Part shown: piece after piece, positions 55,533-64,000 of the stretch
Layout: every line of letters starts with the position of its first letter
Numbering within the stretch: the first letter of the stretch is position 1
Assembly: GCA_016868295.1 (NCBI GenBank)
Contig: VGHJ01000001.1
Coordinates: 62,001-126,000, forward strand
DNA: 64,000 nt
Source of the DNA: Betaproteobacteria bacterium
GTDB taxonomy: Bacteria; Pseudomonadota; Gammaproteobacteria; Burkholderiales; Rhodocyclaceae
Reading direction: 5' to 3'
Translations under genes and position numbers: made by a program
Notes under the pieces: model-generated
Databases searched by the model: none
The model's input: the letters and a program-made list of their open reading frames with translations, nothing else
What the model was told of the DNA's origin: nothing

Positions 55533-55788
55533 GGCCGAGATCGTCAACAAGCTCGGCCTGCACGCGCGCGCCTCGGCCAAGCTGACGCAGACGGCGACGG
55601 CCTTCTCCAGCGAAGTCTGGCTGGAAAGGAACGGCCGCCGCGTCAACGCCAAGAGCATCATGGGCGTCATGATGCTCGCCGCCGCCAAGGGCGCCAGCGT
55701 GGTGGTGGAAACCGAAGGCGCCGACGCCGACGCCGCCCTGCAGGCCCTCCTCAAGCTGATCGCCGACAAGTTCGGAGAAGGCGAATGA
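55519..55788 (+). CDS. ptsH: Phosphocarrier protein HPr
   Basis: Eighty-nine residues. The EI-phosphorylated His15 lies in NKLGLHARASAKL, and regulatory Ser46 in NAKSIMGVMMLAAAKG is intact, so it can be a substrate of the HprK at 2762-3706. Start ATG lies inside the EIIA gene. It overlaps ptsI by 4 bp (ATGA). Confidence 0.96.
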   Translation: MPRAEAEIVNKLGLHARASAKLTQTATAFSSEVWLERNGRRVNAKSIMGVMMLAAAKGASVVVETEGADADAALQALLKLIADKFGEGE

Positions 55789-57509
55789 GTTTTACCCTCC
55801 ACGGACTCGCCGTCTCCCACGGCATCGCCATCGGCCACGCCCATCTCGTCTCGCACGCCCTGCTCGAAGTCGAGCACTACGTCCTGCCCGGCCGCTATGT
55901 CGACGAGGAGATCGTCCGCTTCGACGAGGCCGTCGCCGAGGTGCAGGGCGAACTCGACGCCCTCATGGCCGGAGCCGATGCGCACGCACCGTCGGAACTG
56001 ACCGCCTTCATCGACCTGCACCAGATGCTGCTGGCCGACCCGATGCTGATCGAAGCGACGCGCGACCAGATCCGCGAGCGGCGCTGCAACGCCGAATGGG
56101 CGCTGGTGCAGCAGATGGAGCACATCGTCGAGCAGTTCGAGCAGATCGAGGATGCCTACCTGCGCGAGCGCAAGGCCGACATCGTGCAGGTGGTCGAGCG
56201 CGTGCTCAAGGTGCTCATGGGGCATCCCGGCCATCCGCCGAAGCACGGGCGCGGCGAAAGCCTCATCGTCGTCGCCCACGATCTCTCGCCGGCCGACACC
56301 ATCCAGTTCAAGCAGCTGAAGATCGGCGGCTTCGTCACCGACCTCGGCGGCGCCACCTCGCACACCGCCATCGTCGCGCGCAGCCTCGCCATCCCCGCCG
56401 TGGTCGGCCTGCACCACGCGCGCGAGCTGATCCGCGAGGACGACCTGCTGATCGTCGACGGCACGCGCGGCGTGCTCATCGTCGACCCCGATGCCCGCGT
56501 GCTGGAGGAGTATCGCCTGCGCAGGAGCGCGCTGGAGCTGGAGCGCGCCAAGTTGAAGCGCCTGAAGAAGGCGCGCGCCGCCACCCTCGACGGCGCCGAG
56601 GTCGAGCTCGCCGCCAACATCGAGCTGCCCGGCGACGTCGCCCAGGCAAAGGCGGTCGAGGCGGCCGGCGTCGGCCTGTACCGAACCGAATTCCTCTTCC
56701 TCAACCGCGACGGCATGCCCGGCGAGGAGGAACAGTACGAGGCCTACCGCAGCGTGGCCGAGGCCATGAACGGACGGCCCGTGGTCATCCGCACGCTGGA
56801 CATCGGCGCCGACAAGAACCTGCGCGGCGTCGAGCGGCTGGAAGCCAACCCGGCGCTCGGCCAGCGCGCCATCCGCTACTGCCTGGCCGAGCCGCAGGTG
56901 TTCCTCGCGCAGTTGCGCGCCATCCTGCGCGCCTCGCACCACGGCCGCGTCCGGATCCTCGTGCCGATGCTGGCGCACGCGCACGAGATCGAGCAGACCC
57001 TGGCCCTGGTCGGGCAGGCCAAGGAACAGCTTCGCGCACGCGGCCATCCCTTCGACGAAGGCATCGAGGTCGGCGGCATGATCGAGATCCCGGCCGCGGC
57101 GCTGGCCCTCGGCGTCTTCCTCAAGAGACTCGACTTCCTCTCCATCGGCACCAACGACCTGATCCAGTACACCCTCGCCATCGACCGCACGGACGAGGCG
57201 GTCGCCCACCTCTACGACCCGCTGCATCCGGCCGTGCTGCGTCTCATCGCCCAGACCATCGAGGCCGGCAGGCGCGCCGGCCTGCCGGTGGCGGTGTGCG
57301 GCGAGATGGCCGGCGACCCGCAACTCACCCGGCTGCTGCTCGGCATGGGCCTGCGCCAGTTCTCCATGCACCCGGCGCAGATCCTCGAGGTCAAGCAGGA
57401 GGTGCTGCGCAGCGACCTTGCCCGGTTGCGCCGCAAGGTGGCCCGGCTGCTCGCCACCGACGATCCGGGCCGGCTGCGCCAGGGGCTGGAGCGGCTCAAG
57501 GCGATTTGA
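55785..57509 (+). CDS. ptsI: Phosphoenolpyruvate-protein phosphotransferase (enzyme I)
   Basis: Takes phosphate from PEP and passes it to HPr. The 574 residues match the full length. The N-terminal domain has the active His193 in GGATSHTAIVARSLAIPAVVG. The PEP-binding domain has GLYRTEFLFLNRDGMPGEEEQYEAY, EIPAAALAL and SIGTNDLIQYTLAIDR, and VCGEMAGDP lies toward the C terminus. With HPr and EIIA-Man it forms a three-gene cluster lacking a sugar permease. Confidence 0.97.
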   Translation: MSFTLHGLAVSHGIAIGHAHLVSHALLEVEHYVLPGRYVDEEIVRFDEAVAEVQGELDALMAGADAHAPSELTAFIDLHQMLLADPMLIEATRDQIRERRCNAEWALVQQMEHIVEQFEQIEDAYLRERKADIVQVVERVLKVLMGHPGHPPKHGRGESLIVVAHDLSPADTIQFKQLKIGGFVTDLGGATSHTAIVARSLAIPAVVGLHHARELIREDDLLIVDGTRGVLIVDPDARVLEEYRLRRSALELERAKLKRLKKARAATLDGAEVELAANIELPGDVAQAKAVEAAGVGLYRTEFLFLNRDGMPGEEEQYEAYRSVAEAMNGRPVVIRTLDIGADKNLRGVERLEANPALGQRAIRYCLAEPQVFLAQLRAILRASHHGRVRILVPMLAHAHEIEQTLALVGQAKEQLRARGHPFDEGIEVGGMIEIPAAALALGVFLKRLDFLSIGTNDLIQYTLAIDRTDEAVAHLYDPLHPAVLRLIAQTIEAGRRAGLPVAVCGEMAGDPQLTRLLLGMGLRQFSMHPAQILEVKQEVLRSDLARLRRKVARLLATDDPGRLRQGLERLKAI

Positions 57510-57542
57510 CACGACCCACCGGCCAAGGTAACTTTCGTCCAT

Positions 57543-57598
57543 AGCGCCGATTTGACCGTCAGCTTGCGGGCGCTTAACAAATGCGGCTAAAGCGAGGG
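57543..57598 (+). promoter_or_regulatory. SAM-II riboswitch
   Basis: AGCGCCGATTTGACCGTC opens the element and pairs AGCGCC with GGCGCT (57569-57574). It continues TTAACAAATGC and GGCTAAAGCGAGG. Order and conserved bases (GAUUU-ACCG, UUGC, AUAAAUG-like, GCUAAA) follow the SAM-II class, a pseudoknot sensing S-adenosylmethionine. It lies directly upstream of metX, the expected target. Confidence 0.85.
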
Positions 57599-57600
57599 CG

Positions 57601-57634
57601 ACCCAGTCCAGCGCTTAGCCGGCTGGGTTTTTTT
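57601..57634 (+). terminator. Attenuator terminator between SAM-II riboswitch and metX
   Basis: ACCCAG pairs with CTGGGT, or CCAGC with GCTGG, followed by seven or more T. It ends only a few bases before the metX ATG, so ligand-dependent termination is the likely mode of control. Confidence 0.8.
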
Positions 57635-57639
57635 ATTCT

Positions 57640-58770
57640 ATGAACAAGGCCACGAACAGCGTCGGCGAAGTGGCGCCGCAGCGCGCCCATTTCGACACCC
57701 CCCTTGCCCTGGCGGGCGGCGCGGTGCTGCCGGCGTTCGATCTCGTCTACGAAACCTATGGCGAACTGAACGCGGCGCGTTCGAACGCGGTGCTGGTCTG
57801 CCACGCCCTCTCGGGCAACCACCATGTCGCCGGCTGGCACGCCGACCATCCGAAGAACCTCGGCTGGTGGGACAACCTGGTCGGCCCGGGAAAGCCGCTC
57901 GACACGCGCAAGTTCTTCGTCGTCGGCGTCAACAACCTCGGCGGCTGCTTCGGCTCGACCGGGCCGGTGTCGGACAACCCGGCCACGGGCAGGCCCTGGG
58001 GCGCCGACTTCCCGGTGGTGACGGTCGAGGACTGGGTGGCGGCGCAGGCGCGGCTGGCCGACCGGCTCGGCATCGAATCCTGGGCGGCGGTGATCGGCGG
58101 CAGCCTGGGCGGCATGCAGGCCATGCAGTGGGCGCTGGAATACCCCGACCGCATCCGCCACGCTCTCGTCATCGCCTCGGCGCCCAAGCTGACGGCGCAG
58201 AACATCGCCTTCAACGAGGTGGCGCGCCAGGCCATCCTGACCGACCCCGACTTCCACGGCGGACACTACTACGCGCACGGCGTGGTGCCGGCGCGCGGGC
58301 TGCGCCTGGCGCGCATGCTCGGCCACATCACCTATCTCTCCGACGACCAGATGGCGGAGAAGTTCGGCCGCAGGCTGCGCCAGGAGGGCCTGCAGTTCAG
58401 CTACGACGTGGACTTCGAGATCGAGTCCTACCTGCGCTACCAGGGCGACAAGTTCGCCGGCTTCTTCGACGCCAACACCTACCTCATCACCACCAAGGCG
58501 CTCGATTACTTCGACCCGGCGCGCGACTACGGCGGCGACCTCGCCGCGGCGCTGGCGCGCACGCGCGCGAAGTTCCTCGTCGTCTCCTTTTCGACCGACT
58601 GGCGCTTCGCGCCGGAGCGCTCGCGCGAGATCGTCTACGGCCTGGTGCACAACGGCCTCGACGTCAGCTACGCCGAGGTCGAGTCGATCGCCGGCCACGA
58701 TTCCTTCCTGCTCGACGACCCGCACTACCATGCCGCGATGCGGGCGTATTTCGAGGGCATCCGGGTATGA
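57640..58770 (+). CDS. metX: Homoserine O-acyltransferase MetX
   Basis: First committed step of methionine synthesis. The 376-residue alpha/beta-hydrolase fold has [26 protein letters not shown], the nucleophile in [19 protein letters not shown], and late Asp and His in SFSTDWRF and [12 protein letters not shown]. Whether the acyl donor is acetyl- or succinyl-CoA cannot be told safely from the family name. There is no evident Shine-Dalgarno: the ATG follows the terminator T-run. It overlaps metW by 4 bp. Confidence 0.95.
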   Translation: MNKATNSVGEVAPQRAHFDTPLALAGGAVLPAFDLVYETYGELNAARSNAVLVCHALSGNHHVAGWHADHPKNLGWWDNLVGPGKPLDTRKFFVVGVNNLGGCFGSTGPVSDNPATGRPWGADFPVVTVEDWVAAQARLADRLGIESWAAVIGGSLGGMQAMQWALEYPDRIRHALVIASAPKLTAQNIAFNEVARQAILTDPDFHGGHYYAHGVVPARGLRLARMLGHITYLSDDQMAEKFGRRLRQEGLQFSYDVDFEIESYLRYQGDKFAGFFDANTYLITTKALDYFDPARDYGGDLAAALARTRAKFLVVSFSTDWRFAPERSREIVYGLVHNGLDVSYAEVESIAGHDSFLLDDPHYHAAMRAYFEGIRV

Positions 58771-59363
58771 CCAACGTGCTGGGACGGTTCGACTTCGACG
58801 TCATCGCCAAGTGGATCAAGCCGGGCGAGAAGGTGCTCGACCTCGGCTGCGGCGACGGCAGCCTGCTGCGCTACCTGAAGGACGAAAAGGGCGTGCTCGG
58901 CTACGGCGCCGACAACGACCCGGACAACATCCTCGCCTGCATCAAGAACGGCGTGAACGTCATCCAGATCGACCTCGAGGCGGGCCTCTCCGGCTTCGAG
59001 GACGGCTTCTTCGACCATGTCGTCATGTCGCTCTCGCTGCAGACGGTGCGCCACACCGAGCGCATGCTCGACGAGATGCTGCGCGTCGGCCGCGAGGCGG
59101 TGGTGAGCTTCCCCAACTTCGGCCATCGCAGCCACCGCGAGGCGATCGCCGCGGGGCGCATGCCGGTCTCCGAGAGCCTGCCCTACCAGTGGTACAACTC
59201 GCCCAACGTGCGCTTCTTCACCATGGCCGACTTCGAGGCGCTCTGCGCCGGGCGCGGCATCGCCATCCGCGAGCGCCACGCCTTCGACGACGGCAAGGCC
59301 GTCGTCGAGGATCCCAACCTCAACGCCAGCATCGCCGTGTATCGCCTGGGGAAAGCCGGTTGA
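58767..59363 (+). CDS. metW: Methionine biosynthesis protein MetW
   Basis: SAM-methyltransferase-like protein of 198 residues, translated with MetX. It has [66 protein letters not shown] and [19 protein letters not shown]. MetW partners MetX in many proteobacteria and is needed for its activity in some. It shares the SAM-II riboswitch control. Confidence 0.95.
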   Translation: MTNVLGRFDFDVIAKWIKPGEKVLDLGCGDGSLLRYLKDEKGVLGYGADNDPDNILACIKNGVNVIQIDLEAGLSGFEDGFFDHVVMSLSLQTVRHTERMLDEMLRVGREAVVSFPNFGHRSHREAIAAGRMPVSESLPYQWYNSPNVRFFTMADFEALCAGRGIAIRERHAFDDGKAVVEDPNLNASIAVYRLGKAG

Positions 59364-60823
59364 GCGCACAACAGCCCCTGCTGCGCTCGAAATTCTTCTG
59401 GGTCGCGGTGCTGTATTTCGCCGAAGGATTTCCCCTCGGCATCTTCTACGAGATCTTTCCCGTCTACTTCCGCCAGCAGGGCGTCGACCTGCGCAGCATC
59501 GGCGCCCTCTCCCTGCTCGGCCTGGCGTGGACGCTGAAATTCCTCTGGGCGCCGGCCGTGGACCGCTTCCGCCACCACCGGCGCTGGATGGCCGCCGCCG
59601 ATCTCGGCATGGGCGCGGTGATGATCGCCTTCGCCGCCGCGGCCGGCCTGCCAACCTGGGTGTGGGCGGCCATCGCCGTCTTCGCGATCCTTTCCGCGAC
59701 CAACGACATCGCCATCGACGGCTACACCATCGAGCTGTTGCGCCGCGACGAGATGGGACGCGGCAACGGCCTGCGCATCGGCTTCTACCGCGCCGGCATG
59801 ATCACCTCCGGCGTGGTGCTGATGGCCTCGGATTTCCTCGGCTGGTCCGGCGCCTTCCTCTGCGCCGCCGCCATCCTGGCCGCCTGCGCCTGCGCCTGCC
59901 TGCTGGCGCCGCGCGAGGAGGCGCGCGCGCGCGCGCCGTCGGCCGGTCTGACGCGGGAACTGCGCGCCTTCCTCGCCCAGCCGCACGGCGCCGCCGCGCT
60001 CGTGATGGTGCTCGCGGGCACGCTCTGGCTGGCCGACGGCGCCCTGAAGTTCTCCGCGCGCTGGCCCTGGCTGTGGCCGGCGATCGCCGCCGCGTCCGCC
60101 GCCGCCTACGGCCTGCTGCGCCTGGCGGGAAAGCGAGGAGACGCGGCGCGCAACGGCGAGGCGCCCGCCGGCGCGCTCTTCGGCGCCCTCGCCGACATGA
60201 TGCAGCGCCCCGGCGTCCTGCCGGTGCTGACTTTCGTGCTGATCTTCAAGCTCGGCGACGCCTCGATGGGTTTCATGGTCAAGCCGTTCTGGGTGGATGC
60301 CGGCTTTTCCGCCGCGGAGATCGGCCTGGTGTCGGTGAACATCGGCCTGGTGCTGTCGATCGCCGGCGGACTGGCCGGCGGCTGGTACGCCGACCGCGTC
60401 GGCATCTTCAAGGCGCTGTGGGTGCTCGGCCTGGCGCAGGCCGTCTCCAACCTGGTGTATGCCTTCGCCGCCTGGGCCATCCCGCTCGGCGGCGCGCCAC
60501 TGCCGGAGCATCGCGCCCTGATCTACTCGGCGAGCGCGCTGGAATCATTCACCGGCGGCCTCGGCACGGCGGCCTTCCTGGCTTTCCTCATGGCCATCGT
60601 GCGACGCGAGCACAGCGCCGCCGAGTACGCCCTGCTCTCCTCGGTGTTCGCCGCCTCGCGCTCGGTGGCCGGCTGGGCCGGCGGCCTCGGCGCCCAGGCC
60701 ATGGGCTACGCACCGTATTTCCTGCTCACCTTCTTCCTGGCCTTTCCGGCCTACTTGCTGCTGCCCTGGGTGCGGAAAATGCTCGATGCCCAGTCGCAGG
60801 AGGGCAGGGCCGGGACGCCTTAG
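59360..60823 (+). CDS. MFS transporter (AmpG/PAT-like)
   Basis: About 487 residues with twelve or so hydrophobic helices. The N-terminal FFWVAVLYFAEGFPLGIFYEIFPVYFRQQGVD, then TNDIAIDGYTIELL and GLRIGFYRAGMI, are reminiscent of the AmpG/acetyl-CoA transporter branch. A TTG start (TTGAGC) overlapping the metW stop is needed to include the first helix; no ATG is available there. Transported substrate unknown; muropeptides are one possibility. Motif copy 17 lies within. Confidence 0.82.
   Translation: MSAQQPLLRSKFFWVAVLYFAEGFPLGIFYEIFPVYFRQQGVDLRSIGALSLLGLAWTLKFLWAPAVDRFRHHRRWMAAADLGMGAVMIAFAAAAGLPTWVWAAIAVFAILSATNDIAIDGYTIELLRRDEMGRGNGLRIGFYRAGMITSGVVLMASDFLGWSGAFLCAAAILAACACACLLAPREEARARAPSAGLTRELRAFLAQPHGAAALVMVLAGTLWLADGALKFSARWPWLWPAIAAASAAAYGLLRLAGKRGDAARNGEAPAGALFGALADMMQRPGVLPVLTFVLIFKLGDASMGFMVKPFWVDAGFSAAEIGLVSVNIGLVLSIAGGLAGGWYADRVGIFKALWVLGLAQAVSNLVYAFAAWAIPLGGAPLPEHRALIYSASALESFTGGLGTAAFLAFLMAIVRREHSAAEYALLSSVFAASRSVAGWAGGLGAQAMGYAPYFLLTFFLAFPAYLLLPWVRKMLDAQSQEGRAGTP
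60212..60235 (-). repeat. Dispersed 24-bp motif, copy 17
   Basis: Minus orientation in the MFS gene, read GV-LPV-LTF. Core GAAAGTCAG, the most diverged distal half (GACGCC). Confidence 0.65.
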
Positions 60824-60874
60824 CGCCGGTTGCGCCGGCGGTCCAGTGCAACGGTCTGCGCTCGCCGCATGGGG

Positions 60875-61177
60875 TCAGCGCGCGGGAAGGAAGTTGTCGA
60901 CGGCGATGCGCAGGCGGCGCAGGGATTGCCAGACGAAGAAGCCGCGCCGCGCCCAGCGAAAGAAGCCGCGCGGCCGGGCCACCAGCAGGGCGACGCCGAT
61001 GCCGACCAGCCACTCCGGATGGGCCTTGGCCCAGCGCAGGCCGGAGCGGATTTTCTCCGCCGCGCCGAAGGCCGGGGAAGTCGACTCGAGCACCTGCAGG
61101 ATCATGACGCGCTGCGCGGCCGCCTGCAGTTGCAGGCGCTGCTTCTTCAGCGCGAGTTCAACGGCCTTCCGGTTCAT
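60875..61177 (-). CDS. YqjK-like protein
   Basis: One hundred residues: basic amphipathic N terminus (MNRKAVELALKKQRLQLQAAAQR), one hydrophobic segment (WLVGIGVALLVA, about 55-67), then an Arg/Trp-rich region (FFRWARRGFFVWQSLRRLR). It is the third gene after yqjD and yqjE types, matching the enterobacterial yqjDEK order. The 5' end overlaps the yqjE-like gene by 20 bp. Confidence 0.75.
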   Translation of the reverse strand: MNRKAVELALKKQRLQLQAAAQRVMILQVLESTSPAFGAAEKIRSGLRWAKAHPEWLVGIGVALLVARPRGFFRWARRGFFVWQSLRRLRIAVDNFLPAR

Positions 61178-61541
61178 TGTCCGGCCGGATCATCTCCCGA
61201 TCCTGCGCCAGTTCGGCAATGCTGGCGGCGAACAGGTGCGACCCCTGGCGGCCGATGCGCGCGGCGGCGGCGGCGGCGATCAGGCCGATGACGAGGAAGA
61301 GGGCGCTGAATACGGCGAGCGCCAGCAGCCGATGGCTGTCCCACAGCAGCACCGTGAGGAACAGTGCCAGCATGACAACGCCGAAACCGAGAAAGAAGAA
61401 GGCGGCGGCGGCATAGCCGAGGAGGGCGCCGAGGCGCACCTTCTCTTCCGCCACTTCCGTGGCGAGGAGCTCCAGCCGCGTCTGGAGAATGGCCAGCCCG
61501 CTGGCGGCGTAGCCGCGCAGGCGGGCGCCCAGGCCGCTCAT
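61158..61541 (-). CDS. YqjE-type / phage-holin-family membrane protein
   Basis: Protein of 127 residues with an amphipathic N-terminal helix (TRLELLATEVAEEKVRLGALLGY) and two membrane helices (about 45-70 and 73-95). This is the YqjE superfamily layout. Function unknown; partners YqjD and YqjK are adjacent. Start MSGLGARLRGY lies 7 bp after the yqjD-like gene. Confidence 0.82.
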   Translation of the reverse strand: MSGLGARLRGYAASGLAILQTRLELLATEVAEEKVRLGALLGYAAAAFFFLGFGVVMLALFLTVLLWDSHRLLALAVFSALFLVIGLIAAAAAARIGRQGSHLFAASIAELAQDREMIRPDNEPEGR

Positions 61542-61548
61542 GCCCCGA

Positions 61549-61851
61549 TCAGCGACGGCCGATCAGCAGGCCGATGATGAAGCCGATGCCGGCGGCGATG
61601 CCGATCGAGCGCCACGGGTTGTCGTGCACGTAGTCGTCGGTCGCGCGCGCCACTTCCTTTGTTCTTTCGACCACGGCGGCCTGCGCCTCGGCCAGGCTGT
61701 GGCGGGCACTGGTCAAGTGGTCCTGCAGCTTGGCGCGCAACTCACCCATCTTCTCGCCGGCCTGGCCGGCGGTGGCGCGAAGGATTTCCTCGGCGTCAGC
61801 GACGACGACCTTGAAATCCGCAACGAGTTTGTCCCTGTTAACATCAGTCAT
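61549..61851 (-). CDS. DUF883 family protein (YqjD/ElaB-like)
   Basis: One hundred residues: helical N terminus (LVADFKVVVADAEEILRATAGQAGEKMGELRAKL) and C-terminal membrane anchor DNPWRSIGIAAGIGFIIGLLIGRR, the DUF883 signature. E. coli relatives tether ribosomes to the inner membrane in stationary phase. First gene of a three-gene operon with yqjE- and yqjK-like genes. Confidence 0.9.
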   Translation of the reverse strand: MTDVNRDKLVADFKVVVADAEEILRATAGQAGEKMGELRAKLQDHLTSARHSLAEAQAAVVERTKEVARATDDYVHDNPWRSIGIAAGIGFIIGLLIGRR

Positions 61852-61926
61852 GGCTAGCTCTCCGATTTATGACGAGGAATCGATTGAAAGGCTACCGATT
61901 TTCAGGTTTTCTGGCAAATACGCAGG

Positions 61927-62712
61927 TCAAGCGGCGTCATAATCGTAGTCGATGGTGAGCGGTGCGTGATCGGAGAACCACCGCTCCTTGAAAACGGCCG
62001 CCCGCCGCGCCGTCGCCGCCAGCGCCGGCGTGGCCACATGGTAGTCGATGCGCCATCCGACATTCTTCGCGCGCGCCTGGCCGCGGTTGGACCACCAGGT
62101 GTAGGCCTCGCCCCCGGCTTCGGGATGCAGCCGGCGGAAGACATCGGCGAAACCGCCCGCATCGAACAGATCGCCGATCCAGGCGCGCTCCTCCGGCAGG
62201 AAGCCGGAATTCTTCAGGTTGCCCTTCCAGTTCTTCAGGTCGACTTCCCGGTGGGCGATGTTCCAGTCGCCGCAGAGCAGGACGTCACGGCCGGAACGCG
62301 CCAGCGCATCCAGATGCGGCCGGAAGCGCGCCATGAAGCGGAACTTGGCTTCCTGGCGCTCGGGCGAGGAGGAGCCGGAAGGCAAATAGACCGACACCAC
62401 GGAAAGAGGGCCGAAATCGGCCTGGATATAACGCCCCTCGGCATCGATGTCGGCAATGCCGAGGCCCTCGACGATCCGATCGGGCTGGCGCCGGCAATAG
62501 AGGCCGACGCCGCTGTAGCCCTTCTTCTCGGCGTAATGGAAGTAGCCGAAGAACCCCTCCGGATTGAGGAAATGGCGGTTCATGTCGCCGACCTGGGCCT
62601 TGAGTTCCTGCAGGCAGACGATATCCGCCGCCTGCCGCCCGAGCCAGTCGAAAAGGCCCTTGCGCGCCGCCGAGCGGATGCCGTTCAGGTTAAGGGTTAT
62701 GATACGCAGCAT
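61927..62712 (-). CDS. xth: Exodeoxyribonuclease III
   Basis: AP endonuclease and 3'-5' exonuclease of base-excision repair. Protein of 261 residues: [29 protein letters not shown] (metal Glu), [39 protein letters not shown] (Asp/Asn), WRIDYHVAT and the C-terminal [10 protein letters not shown] with catalytic Asp-His. It diverges from pyrE with a 20-bp gap. Confidence 0.95.
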   Translation of the reverse strand: MLRIITLNLNGIRSAARKGLFDWLGRQAADIVCLQELKAQVGDMNRHFLNPEGFFGYFHYAEKKGYSGVGLYCRRQPDRIVEGLGIADIDAEGRYIQADFGPLSVVSVYLPSGSSSPERQEAKFRFMARFRPHLDALARSGRDVLLCGDWNIAHREVDLKNWKGNLKNSGFLPEERAWIGDLFDAGGFADVFRRLHPEAGGEAYTWWSNRGQARAKNVGWRIDYHVATPALAATARRAAVFKERWFSDHAPLTIDYDYDAA

Positions 62713-62732
62713 GGTGCGGGAGTCTCTGGGAC

Positions 62733-63374
62733 ATGGATTTTAGGGGCGAGTTCATTGCGTTTGCCGTCGATGCGGGCGTGCTGCGCTTCGGCGAGTTCAA
62801 GACCAAGGCGGGGCGCCTCAGCCCCTATTTCTTCAATGCCGGGCTGTTCAACGACGGTGCCAGCCTCGGCCGGCTGAGCGAATTCTACGCGCGCGCCATC
62901 CTCGCTTCGGGCATCCCTTGCGACGTGCTGTTCGGACCGGCCTACAAGGGCATTCCGCTGGTCGCCGGCACCGCCATCGCCCTGGCCCAAAAGGGTCACA
63001 ATCTGCCCTACTGCTTCAACCGCAAGGAAGCCAAGGACCATGGCGAGGGCGGCACCCTGATCGGCGCGCCGCTCTCCGGCAATGTGCTGATCATCGACGA
63101 CGTCATCTCCGCCGGCACGTCGGTGCGCGAGTCGGTCGAGTTGATCCGCGCCGCCGGCGCCACGCCCCGCGGCGTCGTCATCGCCCTCGACCGCATGGAG
63201 CGCGGCCAGGGCGCACTGTCCGCCGTCCAGGAGGTGCAGCAATCCTATGGCATGCCCGTCGTCGCGGTCGCCACCCTGGACGACCTGTTCGCCTTTCTTG
63301 GCGACAGGCCGGAACTGGCGCAGAATTTGCAAGCGGTTGCCCGCTACCGGGAACAATACGGAATAAAACCATGA
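62733..63374 (+). CDS. pyrE: Orotate phosphoribosyltransferase
   Basis: Makes orotidine 5'-phosphate in pyrimidine synthesis. The 213 residues include [55 protein letters not shown] and the PRPP-binding motif [17 protein letters not shown]. The stop overlaps the next start by 4 bp (ATGA). A position next to xth is common in proteobacteria. Confidence 0.96.
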   Translation: MDFRGEFIAFAVDAGVLRFGEFKTKAGRLSPYFFNAGLFNDGASLGRLSEFYARAILASGIPCDVLFGPAYKGIPLVAGTAIALAQKGHNLPYCFNRKEAKDHGEGGTLIGAPLSGNVLIIDDVISAGTSVRESVELIRAAGATPRGVVIALDRMERGQGALSAVQEVQQSYGMPVVAVATLDDLFAFLGDRPELAQNLQAVARYREQYGIKP

Positions 63375-64000
63375 TCCCAAGGCTAGGCTCGGCCTTGTTG
63401 TTGCTTACGGCAGCCCTGCCGTCGTCGCAGGCGGCCGCCCAGGGCCGCACGACCTACTGCTGCACCGGCGACAACGGCCGGCAGATCTGTTCCGACGTCC
63501 TGCCCGAGCAGTGCTACGGCAAGGCCTACCGCGAAGTCAATTCCCGCGGCATGACCATCAAGAAGATCGAGGCGCCCCTGACGCCCGAGCAGCGGGCCAT
63601 GCGGGAGGCGGAAGCCAAGCAGGCCCGCGACGAGGAGCTGCGGCGCAAGGAGGAGGATCGGCGCAACCGCGCCCTGCTCGCCACCTACTCCAGCGAACAG
63701 GACATCGACTATGTGCGCGACCGCGCCGTGGCCGACGTGGAAAAATCCATCAAGGCCTCGCAGGAAAAGCTCGCCGAGCTGAACAAGCGCAAGGAGCAGT
63801 TCGACAACGAAGCGGAGTTCTACAAGAAGAAGAGCCCGCCGCCCCAGCTGCAGGCGCAGATGCGCGACAACGACACGGACATCAAGGCCCAGCAGACGGC
63901 CATCGACGCCAGGAACAAGGATATCGAGGCGCTCAAAAAGCGCTACGAGGACGAGAAGCTGCGCTACCGCGAGCTGACCAAGGCCCGCGCCGCGGGCAGG
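63371..64000 (+). CDS. Exported coiled-coil protein (3' end beyond window)
   Basis: Open to the window edge, at least 210 codons. Signal peptide ([23 protein letters not shown]) followed by a Cys-containing segment [25 protein letters not shown] long charged coiled coil then runs from about residue 70 ([23 protein letters not shown]...). The N-terminal cysteine region recalls small DUF4124-like domains. Translationally coupled to pyrE. Similar in design to the protein at 49180. Function unknown. Confidence 0.75.
   Translation, partial: MIPRLGSALLLLTAALPSSQAAAQGRTTYCCTGDNGRQICSDVLPEQCYGKAYREVNSRGMTIKKIEAPLTPEQRAMREAEAKQARDEELRRKEEDRRNRALLATYSSEQDIDYVRDRAVADVEKSIKASQEKLAELNKRKEQFDNEAEFYKKKSPPPQLQAQMRDNDTDIKAQQTAIDARNKDIEALKKRYEDEKLRYRELTKARAAGR

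Noticed and set aside
61158-61541. Phage holin
   Set aside because: The holin-like label reflects the YqjE superfamily. Flanking yqjD- and yqjK-like genes make it a chromosomal stress operon, not phage.

Overview
The window is a GC-rich (about two thirds G+C), densely coding chromosomal segment with no rRNA, tRNA, CRISPR array, prophage or transposase that I could find. Gene families and gene order point to a betaproteobacterium, most likely of the Rhodocyclales type. The indicators are lptB-rpoN-hpf-ptsN-hprK, metX-metW, gshA-gshB beside a regulatory PTS, ubiE/Tim44-like/ubiJ, a DUF3683 flavin/Fe-S fusion, and a proteobacterial dedicated sortase two-component system. The order-level placement is inference.

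Layout. 1-3.7 kb: end of lptB, then rpoN, hpf, ptsN, hprK. 3.8-9.1 kb: a PsiF-type protein, two exported proteins (one CsgG-like), a membrane Ser/Thr kinase and a convergent cyclase-FHA protein, plausibly one signalling/envelope group. 9.2-21.7 kb: housekeeping genes (ttcA, pteridine reductase, MidA, thioesterase, hydrolase, GST, cca, NDUFA9-like, slt, 5-FTHF cyclo-ligase, ilvA). 21.8-32.7 kb: a 1267-residue FAD/Fe-S protein, LysE exporter, YjbQ, HIT protein, a damaged gene beside a full-length relative, DUF971, ubiE, Tim44-like, ubiJ, a c-type haem protein. 32.6-38.1 kb: glpD, then an intact sortase-system kinase/regulator facing a target, sortase and L,D-transpeptidase that are all internally shortened or lack catalytic residues. 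38.2-42.6 kb: cimA-leuC-leuD-yqgE. 42.6-43.3 kb: a scar with a chimeric cytochrome b561 remnant. 43.3-47.2 kb: ubiK, then torF-glnK-amtB behind a sigma-54 promoter with two NtrC-like sites, and purU. 47.2-57.5 kb: an ABC-F protein, a coiled-coil secreted protein, an acyltransferase, an orphan DNA methylase, gshA-gshB-apbE and EIIA-HPr-EI. 57.5-64 kb: a SAM-II riboswitch with terminator ahead of metX-metW, an MFS transporter, yqjD-yqjE-yqjK, xth, pyrE and the start of another secreted protein.

The most notable observation is a 24-bp dispersed motif present 17 times. It consists of AAGTCAG followed, after a fixed gap, by ACG(G/C)C. It lies in both orientations, in several reading frames and between genes. 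The alignment is ungapped, and ten positions are invariant, including four outside the part I searched with. I know of no named family for it; a DNA-uptake-type or other genome-wide signal is the leading inference. The second is the sortase locus, where the regulators survive while every visible effector gene is damaged.

Working links: RpoN (377-1798) should serve the sigma-54 promoter at 43.66 kb. PtsN and HprK (2.3-3.7 kb) and EIIA/HPr/EI (55.1-57.5 kb) together form a regulatory PTS with no permease in view. IlvA and CimA give two routes to 2-oxobutyrate, the second using LeuCD next door.
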